Below are positions 7,838-16,162 of a DNA stretch of 43,930 nucleotides, piece after piece. Made by a program: the position numbers and the translations under genes. The notes beneath the pieces were generated by a model that was not told the origin of the DNA, made no database searches, and worked only from the letters and a program-made list of their open reading frames with translations. The stretch spans positions 1-43,930 of the forward strand of contig NZ_JABBGG010000019.1 of NCBI RefSeq assembly GCF_012927275.1, given 5' to 3'. The stretch is from Massilia polaris. Its GTDB lineage: Bacteria; Pseudomonadota; Gammaproteobacteria; Burkholderiales; Burkholderiaceae_D. Numbering within the stretch: position 1 is the stretch's first letter; each line of letters opens with the position of its first letter.

Positions 7838-9043
7838 CTATTTGCGCAGGCACATCAGCCCGCTGTTGACCTGGCCCGACCACGTTTTGATCAGCTCGCG
7901 GTAAGCCTCGCCAACCGGCCTGATCCGCCGGTCGAGGTCGAACAGTCCGTAGTGGTTCACATGGCCGCTGTTTTCGGTTAGCAAACTGTCCCAGTCGACC
8001 TGGTCAATGAGGCTGTACCAGGTAAAGCCGACGATCGGCACGCCGTCGTTCTTCAGGCGGAGAACGTTCGACCATTGCTGCTCCAGCCAGACGCGGCCGT
8101 CCTTCTCAAGCCGCGCGTCGTCGCGGTTGTTGGTTTCAGTGTGCATCACAGGCAACCGGTAGCGGTCGTAGTATTGCTTCGTGATGACGTAGTAGCCGAA
8201 CATTTCGCAGACAAACATGCTGCCGTCCGGATAAACGATGTGCTCGTTGGTAGCGTAGTAGTCGTTGCCCATGATGCAGACGGCCCTGACATTCCGGTCG
8301 AGGAAGAAATGGTATTCCTCACGCGTCATGCCGTTATCCATCAGGTACTCGTACATGGTGCCGCACACGTCGTAGCCGTAATTCAGGTCCAGCGCAAGGA
8401 ACCTCAGCTCGTTCAGGTGGTCGGCGACTTTAATCGCGGCAGGTTCGACGGCGTGGAAATATTCCGACGATTCGCTTTGAATAAAGCGGCCATTCGGCTG
8501 GACGTTCGCGATCGCTTCGGTGGCCAGGATGTTCGCCTTGACCAGGTGCTTGGTCGCGGTGACGAAGGCGGCATCGGATGCCAGGCACTCGTTCCACATG
8601 CCGTAGCGCGCGGAAAAATTCGCAGCGACATAGATCTCATTCACCGGTGTGTACAAGGTTATCCAGGGAAAGCGCTGGGCGAATGCGCCGGCGTATTCGG
8701 CAAACAGGGCGGGAAAGTCAGGATTCTGGAAGTCGCCGATCCAGTCTGGGACGCCGAAATGGCAGAGGTCGACAATCGGCGCGATGCCCAGGCGCTTCAG
8801 TTCCGGGAAGACCTGGTCGGCAAAGTCCCAGTCGTAGCGGCCGGGTCCGAGATGGGTGGCGTAATACGGCGGGCCATACCGCAGAACATCGATGCCGAGG
8901 CCCTGCACCAGCGCGAAATCTTCCCGCCAGCGCTCGTAATGGCCCGTCTTCGCCATTTCGTCGACGCGGTGGCGCGTGCCGTCCGGCAAAGCTATGACGG
9001 GATAGCTGTTCTCGATGCCAGTTGCAAAAAGAAACGGTTGCAC
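7838..9043 (-). CDS. Glycoside hydrolase family 1-like protein (beta-glucosidase type)
   Basis: A (beta/alpha)8-barrel protein of 401 residues. It has the GH1 acid/base motif TPVNE (Glu136), a candidate nucleophile in MHTETNNRD (Glu303, aligning with the ITENG motif) and the Trp-rich GFTWYSLIDQVDW block. No signal peptide is seen, so it should act in the cytoplasm on short oligosaccharides or glycosides. The frame stays open up to an ATG at 9118, but that start would overlap the M48 gene. I choose the GTG at 9043 because AAGGA lies 6 bp upstream and the protein then begins directly at the barrel (QPFLFATGIENS). Divergence from canonical GH1 (TETN instead of TENG) makes substrate assignment unsafe. 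Likely co-transcribed with the SDR gene. Confidence 0.75.
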   Translation of the reverse strand: MQPFLFATGIENSYPVIALPDGTRHRVDEMAKTGHYERWREDFALVQGLGIDVLRYGPPYYATHLGPGRYDWDFADQVFPELKRLGIAPIVDLCHFGVPDWIGDFQNPDFPALFAEYAGAFAQRFPWITLYTPVNEIYVAANFSARYGMWNECLASDAAFVTATKHLVKANILATEAIANVQPNGRFIQSESSEYFHAVEPAAIKVADHLNELRFLALDLNYGYDVCGTMYEYLMDNGMTREEYHFFLDRNVRAVCIMGNDYYATNEHIVYPDGSMFVCEMFGYYVITKQYYDRYRLPVMHTETNNRDDARLEKDGRVWLEQQWSNVLRLKNDGVPIVGFTWYSLIDQVDWDSLLTENSGHVNHYGLFDLDRRIRPVGEAYRELIKTWSGQVNSGLMCLRK

Positions 9044-9083
9044 GCGCGTTCCTTGTGCCTCGGGGAACCCCTGCCCTGTTCGC

Positions 9084-9899
9084 CTATTGCTTGCTTGCCG
9101 CCTGGTACAGCGGCGCAACGGCGGCTTGCATGCGGGTCAGGTCCGCGATGCGGGATTCGTTAGCCGGATGGGTTGACAGGAACTGCGGCGGACGGTCGCC
9201 GCTGCTTGCCGCGCCCATCTTTTGCCAGACGCTGACGGCCGCCGCGGGATTGAACCCTGCGCGCGCCGCGAGTTCGAGGCCGATCTTGTCCGCCTCGGAT
9301 TCGTTCTTACGTGAATTCGGTAGTGTGAGCATCACATCGGCAACCTGGCTCGCCATTTTGGCCTGCGTCTCGGTGGTCTGCAATGCGCCCAGCACGACCG
9401 AGCCGATCAGGTTTTGCGCCATTGCCTGCGATACCTTTTCGCGGCCGTGTTCGCGCAGGGCGTGGGCGATTTCGTGGCCCACAACCATCGCGATCTCGTC
9501 GTCGGTCAGGTTGAGTGAGCGGATGATGCCGGTGTAGACGGTGATCTTGCCGCCTGGCGCGCACGATGCGTTCAGCTCGGGGGAATCGATCAGCGCCACT
9601 TCCCAGTTCCAGTTGGCGGCGTCGGGCCGGAACACCGGCGCCTGTTGCTGCAGGCGCGCCGCGATGCGCCGGAGGCGCTCGTATTCGGCGCCCTGGGTGA
9701 CGAGCTTGCCCGCCGCCCGCGCCTTTTCATTTTGCTCGTTGAAACTTACCTGCGCCATCTGTTCGAGCTGTTCAGCCGGAACAATCAGTAATTGCCTGCG
9801 ATCGACATCGACTGCGCCGGGACTTGTGGTCGAAGCACAGCCAGCCAGGGCCGCGATGGCCGCGACGATGACAGCGTGCTTAATCAAGGTAAGTTTCAT
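9084..9899 (-). CDS. M48 family metallopeptidase, periplasmic lipoprotein
   Basis: A 271-residue protein with a lipoprotein signal ending LAALAGC (Cys21). It carries the zinc protease motif HEIAH (His142, Glu143, His146) and the third zinc ligand in SRKNESEAD (Glu200), as in the LoiP/YggG group of M48 proteases, which handle misfolded envelope proteins. It should face the periplasm from an outer- or inner-membrane lipid anchor; residue 2 of the mature protein is Ala, not Asp, which favours outer-membrane sorting. It lies 12 bp downstream of the DUF6139 gene. Confidence 0.9.
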   Translation of the reverse strand: MKLTLIKHAVIVAAIAALAGCASTTSPGAVDVDRRQLLIVPAEQLEQMAQVSFNEQNEKARAAGKLVTQGAEYERLRRIAARLQQQAPVFRPDAANWNWEVALIDSPELNASCAPGGKITVYTGIIRSLNLTDDEIAMVVGHEIAHALREHGREKVSQAMAQNLIGSVVLGALQTTETQAKMASQVADVMLTLPNSRKNESEADKIGLELAARAGFNPAAAVSVWQKMGAASSGDRPPQFLSTHPANESRIADLTRMQAAVAPLYQAASKQ

Positions 9900-9911
9900 T
9901 GCGGCGGATGA

Positions 9912-10139
9912 TTAGTGGACGGAGGAAGTTACTGCGTAGCCCTTTTCGGAAAGCTGCTCTGTGAGGCGCTGGATGTCGTAATCGGGCATCTGGGTGGCGT
10001 CATCGTCGACTTCCACAGCCCTCGCCTCCACCTGCCAGTCGGTATTGGTTGCTTCTTCGGGGATGTTGCGGGTCTCCGGAACTGCGAGATACTGGAAATT
10101 GCCGTCCGTCTCGGCCCTGCGGTAGATATCCAAGCGCAT
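9912..10139 (-). CDS. DUF6139 family small protein
   Basis: A 75-residue acidic cytoplasmic protein beginning MRLDIYRRAE and ending SEKGYAVTSSVH. I recognise it as the small DUF6139 family found in Oxalobacteraceae and relatives; no function is known. GGAG-like sequence precedes the ATG (AGGAGTTCAGC). It is 12 bp upstream of the M48 protease gene and may share its transcript. Confidence 0.7.
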   Translation of the reverse strand: MRLDIYRRAETDGNFQYLAVPETRNIPEEATNTDWQVEARAVEVDDDATQMPDYDIQRLTEQLSEKGYAVTSSVH

Positions 10140-10250
10140 GCTGAACTCCTATAAAAGAAAGGCGGACCACGCCATCCGATCAGCGGGATCCGTTTCCTTA
10201 CTTTGGAGAAGGCCGGCAGTTCTGTCTGTTAAGTCACCCACATTGAAGGG

Positions 10251-10451
10251 TTATCGGCCCGGCCCCGAGCCGAGGATACGCGCGGGCAGCAGCACGATGG
10301 CGCGCAGCAGCTCGAAAACCGCTTCGACGCCGATGCCGATCAGGCGAAACGGCAGGGTCAGCAGCCAGGCGACCGGCCATAGCACCAGGGCGAGCAGCGC
10401 AAGCGGCCAGCACAGGAACAAGACAAGCAACCACACCAGGAAACTAAACAT
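10251..10451 (-). CDS. Small membrane protein, unknown function
   Basis: A 66-residue very hydrophobic protein with two or three likely membrane segments (FSFLVWLLVLFLCWPLALL, then a second Leu/Ala/Trp-rich stretch), ending in a short polar tail GSGPGR. The start at 10451 (MFSFLVW) is preferred over one 18 codons upstream because GGAG lies 6 bp before it. No family recognised. Confidence 0.6.
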   Translation of the reverse strand: MFSFLVWLLVLFLCWPLALLALVLWPVAWLLTLPFRLIGIGVEAVFELLRAIVLLPARILGSGPGR

Positions 10452-10585
10452 TGCACACTCCGAAGGGAAAGAGATCGAGTGTGCATACAGTACGTCAGCA
10501 GCCAAGCGCGGGCAACGCCCATGCGACCAGCTGCGTGTGGAAGCGACAAGAATGCAAAAACCGGGGATAGACGGCTAAGCTGGCC

Positions 10586-10834
10586 TTACTGGCCCAGGCA
10601 GATGATCCGGGTGCTGTATTCGTGCGCGTTGGGCTTGCGTTTGGTGGCCCAGTCGATGGCTTCCTGCGCTTCGGCGACGGTGAGGACCGTGGCCTTTTCC
10701 TTGTTCTTGATAAAGGAAACGCCTTCGAACTTGCCTTCCTTGCTGCGCATTACTTTCGCGAACACAGGTGGTTTGGTGTCGCCGTCGCTGATTTTGTTCT
10801 GCTGGACGAGGTAACGCTGGTCAATGTTTTCCAT
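10586..10834 (-). CDS. Small conserved-looking hypothetical protein
   Basis: An 82-residue soluble protein rich in Lys and Glu, starting MENIDQRYLVQQNKISDG and ending YSTRIICLGQ. Its open frame extends 9 codons further to a TTG at 10861; I choose the ATG at 10834 although neither has a strong ribosome site. I do not recognise the family. It lies 122 bp downstream of the PRMT-like gene on the same strand. Confidence 0.55.
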   Translation of the reverse strand: MENIDQRYLVQQNKISDGDTKPPVFAKVMRSKEGKFEGVSFIKNKEKATVLTVAEAQEAIDWATKRKPNAHEYSTRIICLGQ

Positions 10835-10956
10835 GTGGGACAGTCGATAGTGGTCGGTCAAACCGGCATTTTACCGGTTGGCGGCGGCGATTGTCAGGAA
10901 AACCGGGGGGGCGCCGAGGCGCCCGGCGAGATGGCCGGGCGATTGCTGCATGCGAT

Positions 10957-11880
10957 TTAAGCGCGGGCAGTGTTGAGATGCACTGGCGTGGCGACCATGT
11001 CCTGTGCCACGGAAACGCGCATCGTCGCTTCCAGCGAAGGCAGCGAGCCGCCGGCGCGGTAGGAGAAGCTTACCTGCACCACATCGCCGGCCTTGACCGC
11101 CACCGGCGTCGCCACCGGCAGGCTCATGTAGTGGTTGAGCCAGTCGATCGTGCTGCCCTCTTCCTGCACGACGGCAAGAATGTTCTTGGTGATGAAGCGC
11201 AGTGCGTTGACCGTGCCGCTCTTGCCGGCGACGAATTCGCCTTCCCAGGCGATCTGCGGATCGTTCGGCTGGCTGAAATCGAGAATGCTGTAAACCGCTG
11301 GCGGCGCCATGTCGATGGTGCCTGGGTGAATCACATTGGTCTCGTGAAACTGGACGATTGGCGCGTAGAAGCCTTCGAAATCGTATTCGACCTGCATCGG
11401 CTGGACAGCCATGATCGCCGCTTCCGGCAGGAACACCGGCAGCGGGCCGCCGAAACGCTCGAGGTAACGGATCTTGAACGCCTCGATGACCTGGACCTGC
11501 TTTTCGCGCAGCATGCCGACATGGATCATTTCGCAGATCACGACATCGACCGGCTCGGGCGGCAGGTACTCGAATGCGTCCGCGTGGACGACCTCGACCT
11601 TGTGGCCGTTCGGGTTCAGCGCCATCATCTTGCGCGCTTCCTTGACCATGTCCGGATTGAACTCGACGCAGTAGACCTTGTCGGCCTTTGCCGCCGCGAA
11701 CCACGACAGCACGCCGGTGCCGCCGCCCAGTTCGAGCACTTTATGTCCTGGACGTACGGCGTAATGGATCGCCGACTTAAACCCGTGCATGCGGTTCTGG
11801 TCCATCAACATATTGTGGTGGTAATGGACGGGGATAAATTGCCCCAGATAACAGCTCTCGATTTCGCTTTCGTTCCGCAT
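10957..11880 (-). CDS. Protein arginine methyltransferase (PRMT)-like SAM methyltransferase
   Basis: A 307-residue two-domain protein. Residues 20-45 (HYHHNMLMDQNRMHGFKSAI) match the PRMT start pattern H-x-x-M-L-x-D-x-x-R. Residues 48-58 (VLELGGGTGVL) form SAM motif I, and CVEFNPDM follows as the acidic ribose-binding turn. The double-E hairpin of PRMTs appears as CEMIHVGMLRE, with Glu117 and Glu126 nine residues apart, exactly the PRMT spacing. A beta-barrel-like C-terminal half contains IDWLNHYMSLP, resembling the THW loop (Trp247, His250). The sequence therefore has the active-site layout of arginine methyltransferases, which are rare in bacteria. Substrate unknown. Alone in its transcript as far as can be seen, except perhaps the small gene downstream. 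Confidence 0.75.
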   Translation of the reverse strand: MRNESEIESCYLGQFIPVHYHHNMLMDQNRMHGFKSAIHYAVRPGHKVLELGGGTGVLSWFAAAKADKVYCVEFNPDMVKEARKMMALNPNGHKVEVVHADAFEYLPPEPVDVVICEMIHVGMLREKQVQVIEAFKIRYLERFGGPLPVFLPEAAIMAVQPMQVEYDFEGFYAPIVQFHETNVIHPGTIDMAPPAVYSILDFSQPNDPQIAWEGEFVAGKSGTVNALRFITKNILAVVQEEGSTIDWLNHYMSLPVATPVAVKAGDVVQVSFSYRAGGSLPSLEATMRVSVAQDMVATPVHLNTARA

Positions 11881-11995
11881 GGTTTCCTTTTCGTTCCTGG
11901 CGATGTGACGATGCCATTATCGACAACATTCGCCTCGTCCCATGCGGCGAGGTGGGCAGTGTTTCCATGCCAGTTCGGGAATTGCCAAGACGAAA

Positions 11996-12664
11996 CTAGC
12001 GAACGCGTTTGCCCGGCCGACGATGCGCGTTGATGGCTTTGACGATGCGCGGTTTGTCCATGCGTTCGGCGAAATCGGCGGCGGTCAGGCCGTCAGAGCT
12101 GGTCAGCGACGTGTTCGCACCGGCTTCCAGCAGCACGGCGACCGCGGATTCCTGCCCTTCGCGGGCTGCCATCATCAAGGGAGTCAGCCCGCCAGGGGCG
12201 GGTGAGTTGAGCGCGGCGCCACGGCCGATGAGGATGCGGGCGATGTCGGCGGCGTCGCCGGCGGCGGCGTAGTGCAAGGGGCTCCAGCCCGCGCGGTCGA
12301 CCTTGGCGCCGCGTTCCAGCAAGGCCAGCGCGGCCGGCTTGTTGCGCTTGAACGCAGCCATCATCAATGCGGTGTTGCCGTTGGGTGCTTCCAGCTCAAG
12401 CTTTACGCGAGGATCATCCATCAAGGCGTTGAAAACGTTCATGGAATCGTCGCGCAAGGCGACGATCAACGCGGTCTCGCCCGTGCGCGGATCGCGCGCG
12501 TTGACGTCGACGCCCTTCGCGATCTGTGCCTTCACGGCGTTCGCGTTATCGACCTGCACCAGGGTAAAGTAGTGGGACAAGTCGTCCGCGCCTGCGCCGC
12601 GCGCGACGCCCATGCACAGCATGAGAAAGAACATTAAGTGCATTGGCCGGCGCAGGTTCAGCAT
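11996..12664 (-). CDS. Ankyrin-repeat protein with signal peptide
   Basis: A 222-residue protein with an N-terminal hydrophobic signal (MHLMFFLMLCMGVARGAGA) and four to five ankyrin repeats, e.g. NGNTALMMAAFKRNKPAALALLERGA, WSPLHYAAAGDAADIARILIGRGA and LTPLMMAAREGQESAVAVLLEAGA (each split here for reading). Predicted periplasmic protein-binding module. GAGGA overlaps the stop codon of tatD 5 bp before this ATG, so it is translationally coupled to tatD; the tatD-ankyrin pairing is common in Burkholderiales. Confidence 0.85.
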   Translation of the reverse strand: MLNLRRPMHLMFFLMLCMGVARGAGADDLSHYFTLVQVDNANAVKAQIAKGVDVNARDPRTGETALIVALRDDSMNVFNALMDDPRVKLELEAPNGNTALMMAAFKRNKPAALALLERGAKVDRAGWSPLHYAAAGDAADIARILIGRGAALNSPAPGGLTPLMMAAREGQESAVAVLLEAGANTSLTSSDGLTAADFAERMDKPRIVKAINAHRRPGKRVR

Positions 12665-12671
12665 GAAGTCC

Positions 12672-13451
12672 TCAGCGTACCGCCTTGAATAGATTGAAGA
12701 AGTTTTCCGTCGTCTGCTCGGCGACGTGGCTGAGCGGAACGTCCTTCAGCGTCGCCAGATACTCGGCAACATGGCAAACGAAGCCGGGCTCGTTCATCTT
12801 GCCGCGGTGCGGAACCGGGGCGAGGTAAGGCGAGTCGGTTTCGATCAGGATGCGCTCCATCGGGACGGCACGGGCGACAGCCTGCAGGTCCTTGGCGCTC
12901 TTGAAGGTGACGATGCCGGAGAACGAGATGTAGAAGCCCATTTCGAGCGCGGCTTCCGCCACTTCCAGCGATTCGGTGAAGCAGTGCATGACCCCGGCGA
13001 CGCCGCCCTTGTCGGTGCCCGCGCCCTCTTCGCGCATGATGCGGATGGTGTCTTCGCTGGCTGCGCGCGTGTGGATAATCAAAGGCTTACGGGTGATTCT
13101 TGAAGCCCGGATGTGGGTTCGAAAGCGCTCGCGCTGCCATTCGAGGTCGCCTTCCAGCCGGTAATAATCGAGGCCTGTTTCGCCGATCGCGATGATTTTC
13201 GGATGGTTGGCCAGCTCGACCAGCTGGTCGACGCTCGGCTCGGGCGTGTCCTCGTAATCGGGATGCACTCCGACGGAAGCGTATATGTTCGGATACTGCT
13301 CGGCCAGCGCGAGCACTTGCGGGAAATCGGGCAGGTCGACGGAAACGCAGAGCGCGTGGGTCACCCGGTTCTCGGCCATCTTGGCAAGGATTTCGGGCAT
13401 CCGGGCAGCCAGCTCCGGGAAATTGATGTGGCAATGGGAATCGATGTACAT
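12672..13451 (-). CDS. tatD: TatD family metal-dependent hydrolase
   Basis: A 259-residue TIM-barrel amidohydrolase-fold protein with metal ligands in DSHCHIN (His6, His8), the GETGLDYYR block, HTRAA, HCFTES and the ETDSPYLAP ending signature. TatD-family enzymes are Mg-dependent 3'-5' DNA exonucleases or phosphodiesterases in the cytoplasm. The start at 13451 (MYIDSHCH) matches the family; an open extension to 13520 would read through the repeat at 13519-13538 and is rejected. There is no strong ribosome site at 13451. It normally follows pilZ in this block, but here a GNAT gene lies between. Confidence 0.9.
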   Translation of the reverse strand: MYIDSHCHINFPELAARMPEILAKMAENRVTHALCVSVDLPDFPQVLALAEQYPNIYASVGVHPDYEDTPEPSVDQLVELANHPKIIAIGETGLDYYRLEGDLEWQRERFRTHIRASRITRKPLIIHTRAASEDTIRIMREEGAGTDKGGVAGVMHCFTESLEVAEAALEMGFYISFSGIVTFKSAKDLQAVARAVPMERILIETDSPYLAPVPHRGKMNEPGFVCHVAEYLATLKDVPLSHVAEQTTENFFNLFKAVR

Positions 13452-13518
13452 GGCGTTATTGTACGCGATGGCGCCACCCGGCTTGAGCCCTCCGCCGATC
13501 GCGGCGCGGTTCGCCGTC

Positions 13519-13538
13519 ATCCCCGCGAATGCGGGGAT
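13519..13538. repeat. Short palindromic repeat, GTCATCCCCGC family (dRS3-like)
   Basis: ATCCCCGC-GAAT-GCGGGGAT is a perfect 8-bp stem with a 4-nt loop, preceded by GTC and followed by CCATG. It resembles the widespread short repeat GTCATTCCCGCGnnnGCGGGAATCCA seen dispersed in many beta- and gammaproteobacteria. It lies between the GNAT and tatD genes. A second, more degenerate copy is at 27709-27744. Confidence 0.6.
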
Positions 13539-13564
13539 CCATGCCGAGCAGAACGGAATGGGAG

Positions 13565-14074
13565 TTACGCGACCCGCTTGCCCAGGATAATCAGGTCGCG
13601 CTCGATACCATCCAGATTCGCCACCCGCGGCAAGTTCGCCCAGACTTCGAACCCATATTTTTTGAACAACGCCAGGCTCGGCGCGTTGTGCCCGAAAATG
13701 AATCCCAGCAGCGTATGCACGGCAATCTTCGGCGCATGCTCAATCGCCTGCTCGAGGCAATACCGCCCCAGCCCCTTGCCGCGCCAGTCTTCAGCGATAT
13801 AAATCGACACCTCAGCCGTACCCGAGTACGCCGGACGGCCATAGAAGTTCGAGTAAGACATCCAGCCTATCACCGGGCCGCTGTGATTCTCTTCATGAAT
13901 CACCCACAACGGCCGACGGGCCGGATCGTGATCGTCAAACCATTGCTGCCGGGACGCCACCGTGACCGGCTCGGTATCGGCCGTCACCTCGCGCGAGGCG
14001 ATGGTGGAGTTGTAAATCCCGACAATGACGGGCAGGTCTTCAGGGCGTGCAACGCGGTGTACGAAAGACGGCAT
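13565..14074 (-). CDS. GNAT family N-acetyltransferase, phosphinothricin acetyltransferase type
   Basis: A 169-residue acetyltransferase. The AEVSIYIAEDWRGKGLG block carries the acetyl-CoA pyrophosphate-binding RGKGLG loop, and the flanking IYNSTIASREVTADTEPV and GFIFGHNAPSLALFKKYGF segments are characteristic of the Pat/MnaT group that acetylates phosphinothricin, methionine sulfone or similar small amino acids. Cytoplasmic. Its position between pilZ and tatD breaks an otherwise conserved block, and a palindromic repeat sits just downstream, so it may be a later insertion. 18 bp separate it from the pilZ stop. Confidence 0.85.
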   Translation of the reverse strand: MPSFVHRVARPEDLPVIVGIYNSTIASREVTADTEPVTVASRQQWFDDHDPARRPLWVIHEENHSGPVIGWMSYSNFYGRPAYSGTAEVSIYIAEDWRGKGLGRYCLEQAIEHAPKIAVHTLLGFIFGHNAPSLALFKKYGFEVWANLPRVANLDGIERDLIILGKRVA

Positions 14075-14092
14075 AAAAGCAGGAATGGGGAA

Positions 14093-14470
14093 TTAAAGGG
14101 TATGGGTAGCGCGCGACGACCGCAGCGCGGCACCGAGGATTTCTTCGATGCGCAGCTTGGCGCGCTGGCCGGATTCGTCGTCCGGGAAGTGCACGCCGAT
14201 GCCCTGCGCCTTGTTATTGTTGGCGCCGGCAGGCGTGATCCAGGCGACCTTGCCTGCGATCGGGTACTTGTTCGGGTCTTCCATCAGCGCCAGGATCAGG
14301 TAGATCTCGTCGCCGAGCTTGTACGGCTTGGCGGTCGGGACGAACATGCCGCCGTTCTTCAAAAACGGCATGTAAGCGGCATACAACGCCGCCTTTTCCT
14401 TGATGGCAAGCGACAGCACCGAGGGCCGCGGGATCAGCGGAGCGTTCGGGTCAGTTGGATTGCCAGTCAT
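14093..14470 (-). CDS. pilZ: PilZ domain type IV pilus protein
   Basis: A 125-residue PilZ-domain protein starting MTGNPTDPNAPLIPRPSVLS, with the LKNGGMFVPTAKPYKLGDEIYLIL and GKVAWITPAGANNNKAQGIGVHF strands. Like Pseudomonas PilZ it lacks the RxxxR c-di-GMP motif expected in c-di-GMP-binding members, so it probably acts as a protein-protein partner (with PilB/FimX in known systems) in pilus assembly. Its place directly after holB (13-bp gap) is the classic context. Confidence 0.9.
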   Translation of the reverse strand: MTGNPTDPNAPLIPRPSVLSLAIKEKAALYAAYMPFLKNGGMFVPTAKPYKLGDEIYLILALMEDPNKYPIAGKVAWITPAGANNNKAQGIGVHFPDDESGQRAKLRIEEILGAALRSSRATHTL

Positions 14471-14483
14471 TCAAGTCCTTTTT

Positions 14484-15521
14484 TCAAGCACAACATGCAG
14501 TGTAATCAAGCAGCATGTCCTCGACAAACAATTTCGCCGACAGCGGGTGGTCGGCGACCGCGCGTCGCTCGTTTGCACCCTTGATCGCGCGCATCAGGTT
14601 GGCAGTGTGCACCTTGCCCGCGAGTACTGCAAGTTCCTTCTCATAACGAGGGTAGTAGCGGATCTGGCCGGACAACTTATATGACAACAAATCGTAGAGC
14701 CAGCGCTGTTGCCAGGAAACCAACGCGGCAAGCGGCGCCTTGCTAAGCTTGTCGGCGGCCTTGAGCGCGCCCTCGACGCCGGGACGGGCGAGCACCTGCA
14801 GCAGCGCGTCCATGTCCTCGCGGCTGCCCGATTCGGACTGGACCAGCGCGGCCAGCGGCGCCCCGCCCTGCTCGCGCAGCCAGCTTTCGGCGTCGGCCAG
14901 CCCCTGCTCCTTGAGCCATTTCAGCGCGGCTGCGTTGTCCGGCATCGGCAAAGCGAACTTGCGGCAGCGCGACAGGATGGTCGGCAGCAGCCGGTCGAGA
15001 CTGTTCGACGCGAGCAGGAACACGGTTCCCGGTGGCGGCTCCTCGAGTGTCTTGAGCAAGGCATTCGACGCCGGCGTATTGAGCGCTTCGGCCGGGTAGA
15101 CGACCACCACCCGCAATCCTTGCCGGTGGGTCGAGATGTTCATGAAGTCGGCCAGGTTGCGGATCTGTTCGATCTTGATTTCCTTGGATGGCGCCTTGGT
15201 CGACTTGGATTTCTTGCCGCTGTCCGCCTCCGCGCCCTCGTCGCCTTCCGCACCGGGCTCGTCTTCGAGCGCTTCCGGCCGTACGCGGCGGTAGTCAGGG
15301 TGATTATGCTGCTCGAACCAGCCGCAGGATGCGCAGGCGCCGCAGGCATGGCCGTCGGCGCGCACGTTTTCGCACAGCAGCGACTGGGCGAAGGTTTCAA
15401 TAAAGTCCGACTTGCCGGTGCCTTCAGCGCCGTAGAACAGGATGGCGTGCGGCATGCGTTCGCGCAGCTGCTGAAGCTGCTCCCACGCCTGCGTGTGCCA
15501 TGGATAGAGTGGTTTGGCCAT
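14484..15521 (-). CDS. holB: DNA polymerase III subunit delta'
   Basis: A 345-residue clamp-loader subunit. It has a Walker-A region FYGAEGTGKSDF (30-40), a four-cysteine zinc module (Cys50, Cys60, Cys63, Cys66), and AEALNTPASNALLKTLEEPPPG followed by LLPTILSRCRKF, the sensor/SRC motif. An acidic/Lys-rich insert (about residues 85-115, GAEGDEGAEADSGKKSKSTK) is longer than in E. coli. The start codon shares one base with the tmk stop (TAATG), implying translational coupling. Confidence 0.95.
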   Translation of the reverse strand: MAKPLYPWHTQAWEQLQQLRERMPHAILFYGAEGTGKSDFIETFAQSLLCENVRADGHACGACASCGWFEQHNHPDYRRVRPEALEDEPGAEGDEGAEADSGKKSKSTKAPSKEIKIEQIRNLADFMNISTHRQGLRVVVVYPAEALNTPASNALLKTLEEPPPGTVFLLASNSLDRLLPTILSRCRKFALPMPDNAAALKWLKEQGLADAESWLREQGGAPLAALVQSESGSREDMDALLQVLARPGVEGALKAADKLSKAPLAALVSWQQRWLYDLLSYKLSGQIRYYPRYEKELAVLAGKVHTANLMRAIKGANERRAVADHPLSAKLFVEDMLLDYTACCA

Positions 15522-16150
15522 TACGCGACCAGCTTTCCGAGCACCTCGGCGAGGAACGCACGGGTTTCTTCGATGCTGCGGGTCGAATCGACGACGACGA
15601 TGCGGTCCGGGAACTGCGCTGCGCGGCGCAGGTATTCATTGCGGCATGCCGAGAAGAAGTCGGCCTGTTCCTGCTCGAACTTGTCGAGCGTGCGCGTGGC
15701 GTCCAGGCGTGCGCGGGCGACATCGAGCGGCACGTCGAACAGCAAGGTCAGGTCCGGCTGCAGGTGCGGATGCACCCAGTTTTCCAGCGCCTCAAGCTTG
15801 GCGCGGTCCAAGCCGCGCCCGCCGCCCTGGTAGGCAAAGCTGGCGTCGGTAAAGCGGTCGGACAGCACCCAGTCGCCCCGCGCGAGCCCCGGAGCAATGA
15901 CCTGGGCGATATGTTCGCGGCGGCTGGCAAACATCAGCAGCGCTTCCGTTTCCAGGTCCATCTGTTCATGCAGCAGCAGGTCGCGCAGCTTTTCGCCGAC
16001 GCCGGTGCCGCCCGGTTCGCGCGACGCCACCACGGTCTTGCCGCGCGAGGCCAGGAACTCGGCGACGAAACCGATGTGGGTGGACTTGCCGGCGCCGTCG
16101 ATGCCTTCAAAGCTGATGAACTTGCCCGGTACTGCATTACTTTGGGTCAT
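15521..16150 (-). CDS. tmk: Thymidylate kinase
   Basis: A 209-residue dTMP kinase (dTMP + ATP to dTDP + ADP). It has the P-loop GIDGAGKS (16-23), the [16 protein letters not shown] block with Arg for dTMP binding and the LID region, and the DVARAR segment. Follows mltG by 12 bp and overlaps holB by one base. Confidence 0.95.
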   Translation of the reverse strand: MTQSNAVPGKFISFEGIDGAGKSTHIGFVAEFLASRGKTVVASREPGGTGVGEKLRDLLLHEQMDLETEALLMFASRREHIAQVIAPGLARGDWVLSDRFTDASFAYQGGGRGLDRAKLEALENWVHPHLQPDLTLLFDVPLDVARARLDATRTLDKFEQEQADFFSACRNEYLRRAAQFPDRIVVVDSTRSIEETRAFLAEVLGKLVA

Positions 16151-16162
16151 GAAACGCGACGC

